Of a DNA stretch of 64,000 bases, positions 55,839-64,000 are shown one piece after another (positions within the stretch are counted from its first letter, which is position 1; each line of letters starts with the position of its first letter). The notes beneath the pieces are model-generated. The model saw only the letters and a program-made list of their open reading frames with translations. It was not told the DNA's origin and searched no databases. The position numbers were made by a program, and so were the translations under genes. The stretch spans positions 117,754 through 181,753 of the forward strand of contig NZ_JAGGNU010000009.1 of the NCBI RefSeq assembly GCF_018614915.1, written 5' to 3'. This DNA comes from Variovorax paradoxus (GTDB taxonomy: Bacteria > Pseudomonadota > Gammaproteobacteria > Burkholderiales > Burkholderiaceae_C).

Positions 55839-56173
55839 GGAAGCTCCTTTTGAATATTCGAATCAGGACATTGGGATGAACTGATCGTAGGCAGTGCGCT
55901 CTCGGGTTCGGTACCGATTTGGCCTTCCGAATCGGGACGCTGAACTTTTTTTTGCCAGGGTTTCGGCATAAATCTGCATGCCGCTTCGACGGCGCGGCGG
56001 CCCACCTGCCTGGCGAACTGGCCACGGCGCTCATCCGTGGACGGCACCAGACTCGACCCAGAGAGCGCGAGCCCCAAGGCCTCGGGACGATCGACAAAAC
56101 CGGGAAGGTCATTCTTGCGGAACCACCGGGCGCTGCGCAGGTTGGCGCCGCTGTCTGCGCTGTTCTGGGTCAT
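55835..56173 (-). pseudogene. possible dehydratase-like remnant
   Basis: A 112-codon open frame lies in an otherwise gene-free 350 bp. Its start, NLRSARWFRKNDLPGFVDRP, recalls the N-terminus of IlvD/Edd dehydratases (LRS-x-WF, then GF-x-x-R), but the rest does not follow that family and has no iron-sulfur cysteines. Its stop overlaps the dehalogenase ATG (ATGA). It is either a worn fragment of a dehydratase gene or a chance frame. Confidence 0.3.
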
Positions 56174-56190
56174 GGTCGGGACGGCGGCCC

Positions 56191-56541
56191 TTAAGCGGCC
56201 ATCACGACGAAGACCTTGCGCAGCGTCTGGTGCACATGCCACTCTCCGCGCGTGTGCGCGGGAAAGAACAGCGTGTCGCCCGCGCGAATGTCCAGCGCGG
56301 CGCCACCTTCGGGCGTGAAGGTGCAGGCGCCCGCGAGGATGTGCATGACCTCGGCGTTAGCGAGCTGGCGTTCGAAGCGGCCAGGCTCGCATTCCCAGAT
56401 GCCGCTGTTGGCGCCGGCGCCCGCCAGCTCGACGTCGATGCCGCGCAGCCTGCAGGGAGGCTCGCTCAGCGGGCGCGCGGGCGTGCCCTGGTCTTGCAGG
56501 CCGCCGATGGTGGCCGATTGGTGCAGAACGGTGATGGTCAT
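56191..56541 (-). CDS. cupin domain protein
   Basis: A 116-residue single-domain cupin, DUF861-like ((S)-ureidoglycine aminohydrolase cupin group). The first cupin motif is weak (ECEPGRFERQLANAEVMHILAG), the second is DTLFFPAHTRGEWHVHQTLRK with two His. Such proteins occur beside amino-acid or amine degradation genes and may bind a metal. It overlaps the upstream amidohydrolase gene by 4 bp, so they are coupled. Confidence 0.8.
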   Translation of the reverse strand: MTITVLHQSATIGGLQDQGTPARPLSEPPCRLRGIDVELAGAGANSGIWECEPGRFERQLANAEVMHILAGACTFTPEGGAALDIRAGDTLFFPAHTRGEWHVHQTLRKVFVVMAA

Positions 56542-57779
56542 GTGGAGGAAGTGGATGAAGAGGAGTGAGAAGAAGGGGGAGGGGATGCGGAATCGGCTGC
56601 CGGCGCGAGGGCACGTTCGGCCACTTCGCAGAACCAGCGCACGCCCAGCGGCAGCGCGTCGTCGTTGAAGTCGTAGCAGGGGTGGTGCAGCGCGCGTTCG
56701 CCGTCGGGCCCGGGGTCTGCGCGGCCCTGGCCCAGCCACAAATAGGCGCCGGGTCGCTGCTTCAGCATGAAGGCGAAATCCTCCGAGGTGAAGGCGGCGC
56801 GCGGCGCCATGTCGGCCTGCAGTCCGATGGCCCTTGCCGCGGCGAGCGCTAGTGCGGCCTCGGCCGGGGTGTTGACGGTGGCGGGGTAGTAGCGCAGGTA
56901 GCTGACTTCCGCCTGCGTGCCGCCGGCCAGCGCCACGCCGTCGACGGTGACGCGCAGCGCGGCTTCGATGCGGTCCTGGGTCGCGGCATCGAAGCTGCGC
57001 ACGGTGCCGGTGATCGACACCTCCGCCGGCAGCACGTTGTGGCTGTGGCCGCCTTCGATGCGCGTGACCGACAGCACCGCCGATTCGCCGGGATCGATGC
57101 GGCGCGAGACGATGGTGTGCAGCTGCGCGACCAGCTGGCTCGCGGCAAGGATCGCGTCGGGCGTGTGATGCGGCTGGGCGGCATGGCCGCCGCGCCCGCG
57201 CAGCACGATGTCGAAGCGGTCGGCCGCGGCCATGATCGGGCCAGCCCGGGTCTGCGCCTGTCCCAGCGGCAGGTCGGGCCAGTTGTGCAGCGCGTAGACG
57301 GTGTCGCAGGGGAAGCGCTCGAACAGGCCGTCCTCGATCATCGCGCGTGCGCCGCCCTTGCCCTCCTCGGCCGGCTGGAAGATGAAATGCACCGTGCCGT
57401 CGAAGCGCCGCGTGCGCGCCAGCTGGCGCGCAGCGCCGATCAGCATGCTGGTGTGGCCGTCGTGGCCGCAGCCGTGGTGCACGCCCGGCGTGCGGCTGGC
57501 ATGGCTGGCGCGTCCCAGCTCGACCATCGGCAGCGCATCCATGTCGGCGCGCAGGCCGACACTGCGCGTGCCGCTGCCGCAGCGCAGCGTGCCCACCACG
57601 CCGGTGCCGCCCAGGCCCTCGTGGACCTCGAGGCCAAGAAGGCGCAGCGCCCGCGCCACCACGCCGGCGGTGCGCCGCTCCTCGAACGCGAGCTCGGGAT
57701 GTGCGTGCAGGTCGCGGCGCAGCGCCACCAGTTCGGGCAGCAGGTCGGCGACCGGCGCGGCTATCGCGTGCAGGGTCAA
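56538..57779 (-). CDS. M20 family amidohydrolase
   Basis: A 413-residue metal-dependent amidohydrolase of the M20D group (hippurate/N-acyl-amino-acid hydrolases). Metal-binding residues are in HHGCGHDGHTSML, FQPAEEGKGGARAM and the late TSEDFAFML; the dimerisation region has GHAAQPHHTPDAILA. It probably frees an amino acid or amine from an N-acyl form. The likely start is a TTG at 57779 that overlaps the HAD stop codon. The C-terminus carries a Ser-rich tail. Confidence 0.87.
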   Translation of the reverse strand: MTLHAIAAPVADLLPELVALRRDLHAHPELAFEERRTAGVVARALRLLGLEVHEGLGGTGVVGTLRCGSGTRSVGLRADMDALPMVELGRASHASRTPGVHHGCGHDGHTSMLIGAARQLARTRRFDGTVHFIFQPAEEGKGGARAMIEDGLFERFPCDTVYALHNWPDLPLGQAQTRAGPIMAAADRFDIVLRGRGGHAAQPHHTPDAILAASQLVAQLHTIVSRRIDPGESAVLSVTRIEGGHSHNVLPAEVSITGTVRSFDAATQDRIEAALRVTVDGVALAGGTQAEVSYLRYYPATVNTPAEAALALAAARAIGLQADMAPRAAFTSEDFAFMLKQRPGAYLWLGQGRADPGPDGERALHHPCYDFNDDALPLGVRWFCEVAERALAPAADSASPPPSSHSSSSTSST

Positions 57780-58474
57780 CGCCCGGCCTCGACCGCGTCG
57801 GCCAGCTCGGCCAGCGTGTGGAAGTGGTAGTCGGGCACCGCGTGCCTGGACTCGAGCGTGCCGCCGGAGCCCTTCTGTGCATGGCGGCGCTCGATCCAGC
57901 AGGTGGTGATGCCCAGTTGCTTGGAGATGCCGATGTCGTGGTACTGGCTTTGCGCGACGTGCAGGTTGTCGGCCTGCTTGTAGCCCCAGGCGCCCTCGAA
58001 GCGGCCGCGGGCGTAGGCGAAGTAGCGCGCATCGGGCTTCTCGCACAGCGCGTCGTCGCAACTCAGCAGCATGTCGAAGGGGGAGCCCAGCGTCTTGTCG
58101 AAATGGGCCAGCGCCCATTGCTGCGCGTTGGTCATGGTCACCAGCTTGAAGCGCTCGCCGAGCCGCTTCAGCGCTTCGACGGAATCGGGGAAGGCCGGCC
58201 ATCGAGCGACCGAGTCGCGCAGGCCTTGCGCAAGTGCCTCGGTGTCGGGCAGGCCCAGCTTCGGTGCGATGGCGTGCCAGCAGCGTTCCAGGTCATCGGG
58301 GTACCAGCCGGCCTTGCCATCGGCTCGGGCATAGCGGTAGGCGGCGAGGAAGTCCTCGTCCGTCACCCGGGTCTCGGGCACGGCCGAGCGCAGGTAGGCG
58401 AGCATGCCGCCCTCGAAATCGATCAGCGTGCCGACGACGTCGAAAGTGAGAACCTTGAAATCTTGCAGGGACAT
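57776..58474 (-). CDS. haloacid dehalogenase-like HAD hydrolase
   Basis: A 232-residue HAD type II protein. Motif I LTFDVVGTLIDFEGG with the nucleophile Asp, motif II KLVTMTNAQQWAL, then CEKPDARYFAYA, and VAQSQYHDIGISKQLGI. It differs clearly from the dehalogenase at 55167. First gene of the minus-strand group HAD, amidohydrolase, cupin, all overlapping by 4 bp. No promoter element stands out upstream. Confidence 0.87.
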   Translation of the reverse strand: MSLQDFKVLTFDVVGTLIDFEGGMLAYLRSAVPETRVTDEDFLAAYRYARADGKAGWYPDDLERCWHAIAPKLGLPDTEALAQGLRDSVARWPAFPDSVEALKRLGERFKLVTMTNAQQWALAHFDKTLGSPFDMLLSCDDALCEKPDARYFAYARGRFEGAWGYKQADNLHVAQSQYHDIGISKQLGITTCWIERRHAQKGSGGTLESRHAVPDYHFHTLAELADAVEAGR

Positions 58475-58744
58475 GTGAAAGCTCCGGTGGTGGCGTGGAT
58501 GCGGTGAAGCTGAGCATAGGTGCCGTCTTCTGCGTTTCGGAGCCGAACTGGGGCCGCGCTGCGGCATGGGATTTCGTTTCGGATGCCGAGTCGGCATCTT
58601 CTTCGGCGCGCCCGCGGGCAAGTGAAACGTACTGTGTTGATCTGTCGCGGCGATACAGAGGCGTACGTCTTTTGCTCCTTCGGAGCAGACCCTCGTTGAA
58701 GATTCGGCTGTTCTCCAGTCAACCCTCATCGATCCAGGAACACC

Positions 58745-59203
58745 ATGCCACCCGCATTCAGACACCTTGCCGTCGCCGCTGTCGGCGCCGTTTTCTGCGT
58801 CGCAGCCTGGGCGCAAACTGCCACGGATGCCAGCCGTCCTGCGCCTGTCATTCCGCTCGAATCGGAAGCGCCGCCGAAGCTCTTCGTGTATCCGCCCTTG
58901 GCCGCACCGCTGGCCCGTGGCGTCGTCGTCATTCAGTACCGGACCGAGAACACGCGCGTCATCCCGGTATTCGGAAAGAACGCCGTGAATGTGTCGCCGC
59001 GTCTCGGCCACCTTCACGTGACCGTGGATGACTGGCCCGGAACCTGGGGCCACACCAGCGGAGATCCCATCATCTTGGTTGGACTCAAGCCTGGCATGCA
59101 CAAGATGCTGATCGAACTTGCCGATCCAGATCACAAGATCGTCGCTGCCGATACCGTCAGCTTTACTGTCCCGGAGAAGGCGTCCAAGTCCCACGAGCAT
59201 TGA
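58745..59203 (+). CDS. exported small protein (DUF6130/DUF4399-like)
   Basis: A 152-residue exported protein. Signal peptide LAVAAVGAVFCVAAWAQ; the mature part is beta-rich with LFVYPPLAAPLARGVVVIQY, VSPRLGHLHVTVDDWPGTW and IILVGLKPGMHKMLIELADP. The GHLHVTVDD and PG-x-HK patterns fit DUF6130 or DUF4399 proteins, periplasmic and of unknown role. It precedes the molybdenum hydroxylase cluster by 292 bp and may be unrelated to it. The His-rich tail (KSHEH) is a minor feature. Confidence 0.7.
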   Translation: MPPAFRHLAVAAVGAVFCVAAWAQTATDASRPAPVIPLESEAPPKLFVYPPLAAPLARGVVVIQYRTENTRVIPVFGKNAVNVSPRLGHLHVTVDDWPGTWGHTSGDPIILVGLKPGMHKMLIELADPDHKIVAADTVSFTVPEKASKSHEH

Positions 59204-59309
59204 TGCCCATGCGATATGCCGCTCCAGACGCCGTGCCGTCCGGGTACCCGCTGCCGTAGCCGCTCACGCCATCACGGCGGGCCTTCACATCGGGGGCATC
59301 TTGTCGAAC

Positions 59310-59324
59310 TTCGGCAATGCCGAA
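59310..59324. promoter_or_regulatory. 15-bp perfect palindrome upstream of paoABC
   Basis: TTCGGCA-A-TGCCGAA, seven paired bases with a one-base centre, lies 171 bp upstream of the paoA start. It could be an operator for a regulator of the cluster; no regulator gene is adjacent in the window. Confidence 0.4.
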
Positions 59325-59495
59325 TCCAGCATGTTTCGAAAAGTTTACGCGCCGTGGCACGCAGCTTCCTCTTTTCAACGCAGAGTCGTAGTTTCAGGCA
59401 AGAACAGGCGCAAATCTGACAAGCGCCCCAGGGCCTCGGGGAGGACACTCGTCGACTTCGCATGACGCCTGAACCCACGAACGACAGGAGCTGAC

Positions 59496-60134
59496 ATGGA
59501 CAGTCCCGAATCCCCCTTGATCTCGCGACGCGACGCACTCATCGTCGGCGCGGCAGCCGCCGCGGCAGTGTCGTCCAGCGCGCCCGTTGCGGCAGCGCCG
59601 GCAGCATCGGCCGCAGCGGTGCCCTTGACCAAGCTGTCGCTGAAAGTCAACGGCCAGGACCGCACGCTGGAACTCGACACGCGGACCACCTTGCTCGACG
59701 CCCTGCGCGAGCACCTGCATCTCACCGGCACCAAGAAAGGCTGCGACCATGGGCAGTGCGGTGCCTGCACCGTGATCGTCGACGATCGGCGCATCAACGC
59801 CTGCCTGACACTCGCCGTCATGCACGAAGGCGCGCAGGTCACCACCATCGAAGGGCTTGGCACGCCGCAGCGCATGCACCCGCTGCAGGCCGCATTCGTC
59901 AAGCACGACGGCTACCAGTGCGGCTACTGCACGCCTGGCCAGATCTGCTCGGCCGTCGCGGTCCTCGACGAGATCCAGCGCGGGGTCCCGAGCCACGTGA
60001 GCACGGATCTCACCGCGCGTCCTCTCCTGTCGGCCGAAGAGCTGCGCGAGCGCATGAGCGGCAACATCTGCCGCTGCGGCGCGTACTCCAACATCGTCGA
60101 CGCAATCACCGAAGTGGCGGGGAGCAGAACATGA
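59496..60134 (+). CDS. paoA: aldehyde oxidoreductase iron-sulfur subunit, PaoA-like
   Basis: A 212-residue [2Fe-2S] subunit of a periplasmic molybdenum hydroxylase. A Tat signal ([16 protein letters not shown]) is followed by the ferredoxin domain with [12 protein letters not shown] and the helical second cluster domain with [14 protein letters not shown] and [15 protein letters not shown]. PaoABC of E. coli oxidises aromatic aldehydes. Export of the whole complex by the signal on this subunit is known for PaoA. ATGA overlap with paoB. Confidence 0.92.
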   Translation: MDSPESPLISRRDALIVGAAAAAAVSSSAPVAAAPAASAAAVPLTKLSLKVNGQDRTLELDTRTTLLDALREHLHLTGTKKGCDHGQCGACTVIVDDRRINACLTLAVMHEGAQVTTIEGLGTPQRMHPLQAAFVKHDGYQCGYCTPGQICSAVAVLDEIQRGVPSHVSTDLTARPLLSAEELRERMSGNICRCGAYSNIVDAITEVAGSRT

Positions 60135-61081
60135 AGCCGTTCACCTACGAGCGCGCGCAGTCTCCCGCGCAGGCCGCGGCAGCGGTTGCCCGCAGCCCGG
60201 GCGCCAAGTTCATCGCCGGCGGCACCAACCTGCTGGACCTGATGAAGCTTCAGATCGAAGCACCGACGCACCTGGTCGACGTGAACGGCCTGGCCCTGGA
60301 CAAGATCGAACCGACACCCGAGGGCGGGTTGCGCATCGGCGCGCTGGTGCGCAACACCGACCTGGCCGCCGACGAGCGCGTGCGGCGCGACTACGGCGTG
60401 CTGTCTCGCGCGCTGCTGGCCGGCGCCTCCGGCCAGCTGCGCAACAAGGCGACCACTGCGGGCAACCTGCTGCAGCGCACGCGCTGTCCTTACTTCTATG
60501 ACACAGACCAGCCGTGCAACAAGCGCCAGCCTGGGAGCGGTTGCAGTGCGATGGGCGGCGTCACCCGCCAACATGCGGTGATCGGCGCGAGCAAGGCATG
60601 CATCGCGACGCATCCGAGCGATATGGCAGTCGCCATGCGCGTTCTCGACGCCACGGTCGAGACCGTGCGCCCGGATGGCCGCACGCGCGTGATTCCGATC
60701 GCCGACTTCCACCGGCTGCCCGGCGACACGCCCCACGTAGAGACGGCGCTGGAGCGGGATGAGCTGATCACCACCGTCACGCTCCCCCGGCCTGTCGGCG
60801 GGACCCAGATCTACCGGAAGGTCCGCGACCGTGCCTCCTATGCCTTCGCGCTCGTCTCCGTCGCGGCGATCGTGCAGCGTGATGGGTCGGGGCGGGTGGC
60901 GCTCGGCGGCGTGGCCCACAAGCCGTGGCGCCTGGAGGCCGCGGAAGCCGCGATGCCGCAGGGCGCCAAGGCGGTGACGGCCCAGCTGCTGGCCGGCGCG
61001 CAGCCGACCCACGAGAACGCATTCAAGTTGCCATTGGCCGAACGCACGCTGGCCGCGGCCCTGGTGCAAGCGAGGAGCTGA
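60131..61081 (+). CDS. paoB: aldehyde oxidoreductase FAD subunit, PaoB-like
   Basis: A 316-residue FAD-binding subunit, of the xanthine dehydrogenase medium-chain type. FAD region [17 protein letters not shown] and [19 protein letters not shown]. The insertion [20 protein letters not shown] with further Cys is the extra [4Fe-4S]-binding loop that marks PaoB. Its start overlaps the paoA stop. It passes electrons from the Mo centre to the acceptor. Confidence 0.92.
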   Translation: MKPFTYERAQSPAQAAAAVARSPGAKFIAGGTNLLDLMKLQIEAPTHLVDVNGLALDKIEPTPEGGLRIGALVRNTDLAADERVRRDYGVLSRALLAGASGQLRNKATTAGNLLQRTRCPYFYDTDQPCNKRQPGSGCSAMGGVTRQHAVIGASKACIATHPSDMAVAMRVLDATVETVRPDGRTRVIPIADFHRLPGDTPHVETALERDELITTVTLPRPVGGTQIYRKVRDRASYAFALVSVAAIVQRDGSGRVALGGVAHKPWRLEAAEAAMPQGAKAVTAQLLAGAQPTHENAFKLPLAERTLAAALVQARS

Positions 61082-61083
61082 CA

Positions 61084-63294
61084 ATGAAATTCGACACGCC
61101 CGCCACGACCAATCCCATCGACCAGCTCAAGGTCATCGGCAAGCCGACGGACCGGATCGATGGACCGGTGAAAACCACGGGTTCCGCACGCTACGCCTAT
61201 GAGCGCAACGCCGAAGCGCCCAATGCCGCCTACGGGTACGTCGTTGGCGCCGGCATCGCGAAAGGCCGCATCGCCTCGATGGACCTGGGTGCCGCCCGTG
61301 CGGCGCCGGGCGTGCTGGCCATCGTCACGGCGCGTAGTGCCGGCAAGCTCGGCAAGGGCGACTTCAACACGGCCAAGCTCCTGGGCGGGCCCGAGATCGA
61401 TCACTACCACCAGGCGGTGGCGCTCGTCGTGGCCAATACCTTCGAGCAGGCGCGCGCCGCGGCACAGCTGGTGCGCATCGAGTACACGCGAGCGCCGGGG
61501 CGCTTCGACCTGGCCGCGGAGAAGGACGCGGCGCAAATGCCCAAACCCAACGCCTTCTCCGGCCCGCCGGAAACGAAGGTGGGTGATTTCGCCGGTGCGT
61601 ACACCGCAGCTCCCGTGCAGTTCGATGCGACCTACACCACGCCCGACGAGTCGCACGCGATGATGGAGCCGCACGCCTCGGTCGCGGCCTGGAAGGGCGA
61701 GAAGCTGACCATCTGGACATCGAACCAGATGATCGCCTGGGGCGTCGGCGACGTGGCCAAGACGCTCGGCATCCCCAAGGCCAATGTCCGCCTGGTCTCG
61801 CCCTTCATTGGCGGCGGCTTCGGCGGCAAGCTGTTCGTGCGGGCGGATGCGGTGCTTGCCGCGCTGGGCGCGCGGGCGGCCCGGCGACCGGTGAAGGTGG
61901 CACTGCCGCGGCCGCTGATAATGAACAACACCACGCACCGGCCGGCCACGATCCAGCGCATCCGCATCGGCGCCACGCGGGACGGCAAGATCACCGCCAT
62001 GGCCCACGAGGGTTGGTCCGGCGACCTGCCGGGCGGTGGCGCGGAAACCGCCGTCAACCAGACACGACTGCTGTACGCCGGCGCGAACCGGTTGACGACC
62101 ACGCGGCTGGCGGTGCTGGACTTGCCCGAGGGCAACGCCATGCGTGCGCCCGGCGAGGCGCCGGGCATGATGGCATTGGAAATCGCCATGGACGAGATGG
62201 CGGAGAAGCTGGCGCTCGACCCGGTGGAGTTTCGCGTGCTGAACGACACGCAGGTCGATCCCGAGAAGCCGGAGCGCCCGTACTCTCAGCGCAAACTGAT
62301 CGAATGCCTGCGCACCGGGGCCGAGCGCTTCGAATGGAGCAGGCGCAACGCACGACCGGGGCAGCAGCGCGACGGACGCTGGCTCGTAGGCATGGGGGTC
62401 GCTGCGGCATTCCGCAACAACCTCCTGACGAAGTCGGCCGCGCGCGTGCGCCTGGACAACCGCGGCATCGTCACCGTGGAAACCGACATGACCGACATCG
62501 GAACCGGCTCGTACACGATCATCGCGCAGACCGCCGCCGAAACGATGGGCGTGCCGCTGCAGAGCGTCGTCGTGCGCCTCGGCGACTCGGCGTTTCCCGT
62601 CTCGGCCGGATCCGGCGGGCAGTGGGGTGCCAACAATTCGACCTCGGGTGTCTATGCGGCCTGCATGAAACTGCGCGAGGCCGTGGTGAAGAAGCTCGGC
62701 ATCGCGTCGGGCGACGCGGAGTTCTCGGACGGCATGGTGCGCGCCGGCGAGCGCGCGGTGCCGCTCGCCGAGGCGGCCGGCGCGAACGGCCTCGTGGCCG
62801 AGGACGGCATCGAGTACGGTGACCTCGACAAGAAGTACCAGCAGTCGACCTTCGGTGCGCATTTCGTGGAGGTGGGGGTCGACGCCGCGACCGGCGAGAT
62901 CCGGGTCCGGCGCATGCTGGCAGTCTGCGCCGCCGGGCGCATCCTGAACCCCAAGTCGGCGCGCAGCCAGGTGATCGGCGCGATGACGATGGGGGTCGGA
63001 GGCGCACTGATGGAGGACCTCGCGCTCGACAAGCGGCACGGCTTCTTCGTCAATCACGATCTGGCCGGTTATGAGGTGCCGGTACACGCAGACATCCCAC
63101 ATCAGGAAGTGATCTTCATGGACGAGACCGATCCGATCTCCTCGCCCATGAAGGCCAAGGGCGTGGGCGAGCTCGGCATATGCGGGGTTGCTGCCGCGGT
63201 GGCCAACGCCGTCTACAACGCGACGGGTATTCGCGTGCGGGACTACCCGATCACGCTCGACAAACTGCTGGAGCGCCTGCCGCCGGTGGCGTGA
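61084..63294 (+). CDS. paoC: aldehyde oxidoreductase Mo-binding subunit, PaoC-like
   Basis: A 736-residue molybdopterin-binding subunit. N-terminal VIGKPTDRIDGPVKTTGSARY, Mo-cofactor regions SPFIGGGFGGKLFVRADA and NAMRAPGEAPGMMALE, and the catalytic base Glu in KGVGELGICGVAAAV near the end. These enzymes need a cytosine-type cofactor and the chaperone PaoD; no paoD gene follows in the window. It follows paoB by 2 bp. Confidence 0.93.
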   Translation: MKFDTPATTNPIDQLKVIGKPTDRIDGPVKTTGSARYAYERNAEAPNAAYGYVVGAGIAKGRIASMDLGAARAAPGVLAIVTARSAGKLGKGDFNTAKLLGGPEIDHYHQAVALVVANTFEQARAAAQLVRIEYTRAPGRFDLAAEKDAAQMPKPNAFSGPPETKVGDFAGAYTAAPVQFDATYTTPDESHAMMEPHASVAAWKGEKLTIWTSNQMIAWGVGDVAKTLGIPKANVRLVSPFIGGGFGGKLFVRADAVLAALGARAARRPVKVALPRPLIMNNTTHRPATIQRIRIGATRDGKITAMAHEGWSGDLPGGGAETAVNQTRLLYAGANRLTTTRLAVLDLPEGNAMRAPGEAPGMMALEIAMDEMAEKLALDPVEFRVLNDTQVDPEKPERPYSQRKLIECLRTGAERFEWSRRNARPGQQRDGRWLVGMGVAAAFRNNLLTKSAARVRLDNRGIVTVETDMTDIGTGSYTIIAQTAAETMGVPLQSVVVRLGDSAFPVSAGSGGQWGANNSTSGVYAACMKLREAVVKKLGIASGDAEFSDGMVRAGERAVPLAEAAGANGLVAEDGIEYGDLDKKYQQSTFGAHFVEVGVDAATGEIRVRRMLAVCAAGRILNPKSARSQVIGAMTMGVGGALMEDLALDKRHGFFVNHDLAGYEVPVHADIPHQEVIFMDETDPISSPMKAKGVGELGICGVAAAVANAVYNATGIRVRDYPITLDKLLERLPPVA

Positions 63295-63343
63295 CTGGAG
63301 CACTCGCCGAGTATCTCGCTCGCTGGCAGCCGCCGGCTCTGAT

Positions 63344-63383
63344 GTACATGCGAGTAGCACCTGCGCGAGTAGTATGCATGTAC
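63344..63383. promoter_or_regulatory. inverted repeat upstream of the VOC gene
   Basis: GTACATGC (63344-63351) and GCATGTAC (63376-63383) are exact inverted repeats 24 bp apart. The direct repeat GCGAGTAG lies within the spacer (63350-63357 and 63365-63372). The site ends 24 bp before the GTG start at 63408 and resembles a two-site operator. Confidence 0.45.
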
Positions 63384-63407
63384 CCATTCACGAGTTGGAG
63401 AACGAAT

Positions 63408-63887
63408 GTGATTCCCAAGAACACCATCTGTCTTTGGTACGACGGCACCGCCCTGGACGCCGCGCAGTTCTATGCCGAGACCTTCCCGGACAGCTCGGTG
63501 GGAGCGGTCCATCGCGCGCCCGGCGACTATCCCGCAGGCCAGCAGGGCGATGTCCTGACGGTCGAGTTCACCGTATGCGGCATCCCTTGTCTCGGCCTGA
63601 ACGGTGGGCCGGCGTTCAAGCACAACGAGGCTTTTTCGTTCCAGATCGCGACTGACGACCAGGCCGAAACCGACCGCTTGTGGAGCGCGGTTGTGGGCAA
63701 CGGCGGCCAGGAAAGCGCCTGCGGCTGGTGCAAGGACAAGTGGGGCCTGTCGTGGCAGATCACGCCACGCGCCCTCACTGCCGCATTCACCGATCCTGAT
63801 CGCGCCGCGGCCAAGCGCGCTTTCGACGCGATGATGCAGATGAGAAAGATCGACATCGCAGCGATCGAAGCGGCCCGGCGCGGCTGA
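63408..63887 (+). CDS. VOC family protein, PhnB/3-demethylubiquinone-methyltransferase-like
   Basis: A 159-residue VOC-superfamily protein with the N-terminal NTICLWYDGTALDAAQFYAETF, the SSVGAVHRAPGD and VLTVEFTVCGIPCLGLNGGP blocks and the closing GWCKDKWGLSWQITP. Databases often label it 3-demethylubiquinone-9 3-methyltransferase, which is probably wrong; the family's activity is unsettled. The start is a GTG at 63408 with GGAG 9 bp upstream. It is not related to the VOC gene at 5086 beyond the fold. Confidence 0.83.
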   Translation: MIPKNTICLWYDGTALDAAQFYAETFPDSSVGAVHRAPGDYPAGQQGDVLTVEFTVCGIPCLGLNGGPAFKHNEAFSFQIATDDQAETDRLWSAVVGNGGQESACGWCKDKWGLSWQITPRALTAAFTDPDRAAAKRAFDAMMQMRKIDIAAIEAARRG

Positions 63888-64000
63888 CGCCCATCAGCCA
63901 GACGGCCGAAATGCGCGCCAAGCGGCTGCAGCTGGTGCTGCCCCGGCAGCTTCACTCCGCGTGGCATGCGATCGAGCCCGTCACGGCACGTTCGAGGCGT

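Noticed and set aside
58670..58700. Short GC stem (GCTCC-TTC-GGAGC) upstream of the exported small protein
   Set aside because: Only five pairs and no flanking T-run; such stems arise by chance in this composition.
63923..64000. Start of a plus-strand gene at the right edge (ATG at 63923)
   Set aside because: Only 26 codons are visible, without a clear ribosome-binding site or recognisable sequence; too little to call.

Overview
The window is a GC-rich, densely coded bacterial chromosome segment, most like Burkholderiales, family Comamonadaceae (Variovorax-like). This rests on the order hflK-hflC-DUF2065-hisZ-purA-phosphoribosyltransferase, a Bug/TTT-type solute receptor, and a copy of the short double-hairpin intergenic repeat familiar from that group. 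I see no rRNA, tRNA, CRISPR array, insertion sequence or phage gene. The assignment comes from gene content only.

Layout. 1-5100: housekeeping block (HflKC membrane protease modulator, HisZ, PurA, purine-type phosphoribosyltransferase). 5100-15450: mixed single genes: VOC protein, AraC regulator, PLP lyase, TesA-like esterase divergent from an ABC ATPase, RlmB, a two-gene Hsp20 operon with a heat-shock promoter and a possible RNA thermometer, aldo/keto reductase, a split chromate transporter, YihY and DUF924. 15550-30134: CHRD lipoprotein, patatin phospholipase, 3-hydroxybutyrate dehydrogenase, MarR-GNAT fusion, YgiQ radical SAM enzyme, UspA, Bug receptor, and a scatter of CoA-ester enzymes (CoA transferase, DECR-type reductase, crotonase), then a small nitroreductase operon. 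30162-41352: an 11-kb run of minus-strand genes that looks like one amine or amino-compound catabolic unit: two aldehyde dehydrogenases, a FAD amine oxidase, a complete dipeptide-type ABC importer and a tartrate/isopropylmalate-type dehydrogenase. A 31-codon stub of a haloacid dehalogenase gene is left inside it.

41591-58474: divergent plus-strand genes continue the amine theme (GNAT, hydroxyacid dehydrogenase, class III aminotransferase, Lrp regulator, an HcnABC/opine-oxidase-like trio), followed by a minus-strand group (HAD, cupin, M20 amidohydrolase, HAD). The segment 43422-50158 interrupts this set. It holds a broken class V aminotransferase, a DUF2946-like protein, a TonB-dependent receptor and an ABC-2 transporter with two DUF3526 permeases. 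It is bordered by two 45-bp near-copies of the 5' end of the class III aminotransferase, so it looks like an insertion or rearrangement. 58745-63887: a secreted small protein, a periplasmic molybdenum hydroxylase (paoABC) and a VOC protein.

The observations I consider most worth checking are the direct-repeat-bounded transport cluster at 43.4-50.2 kb, the candidate bistable leader RNA before hsp20, the dehalogenase stub in the amine operon, and the stop-codon-proximal repeat element.
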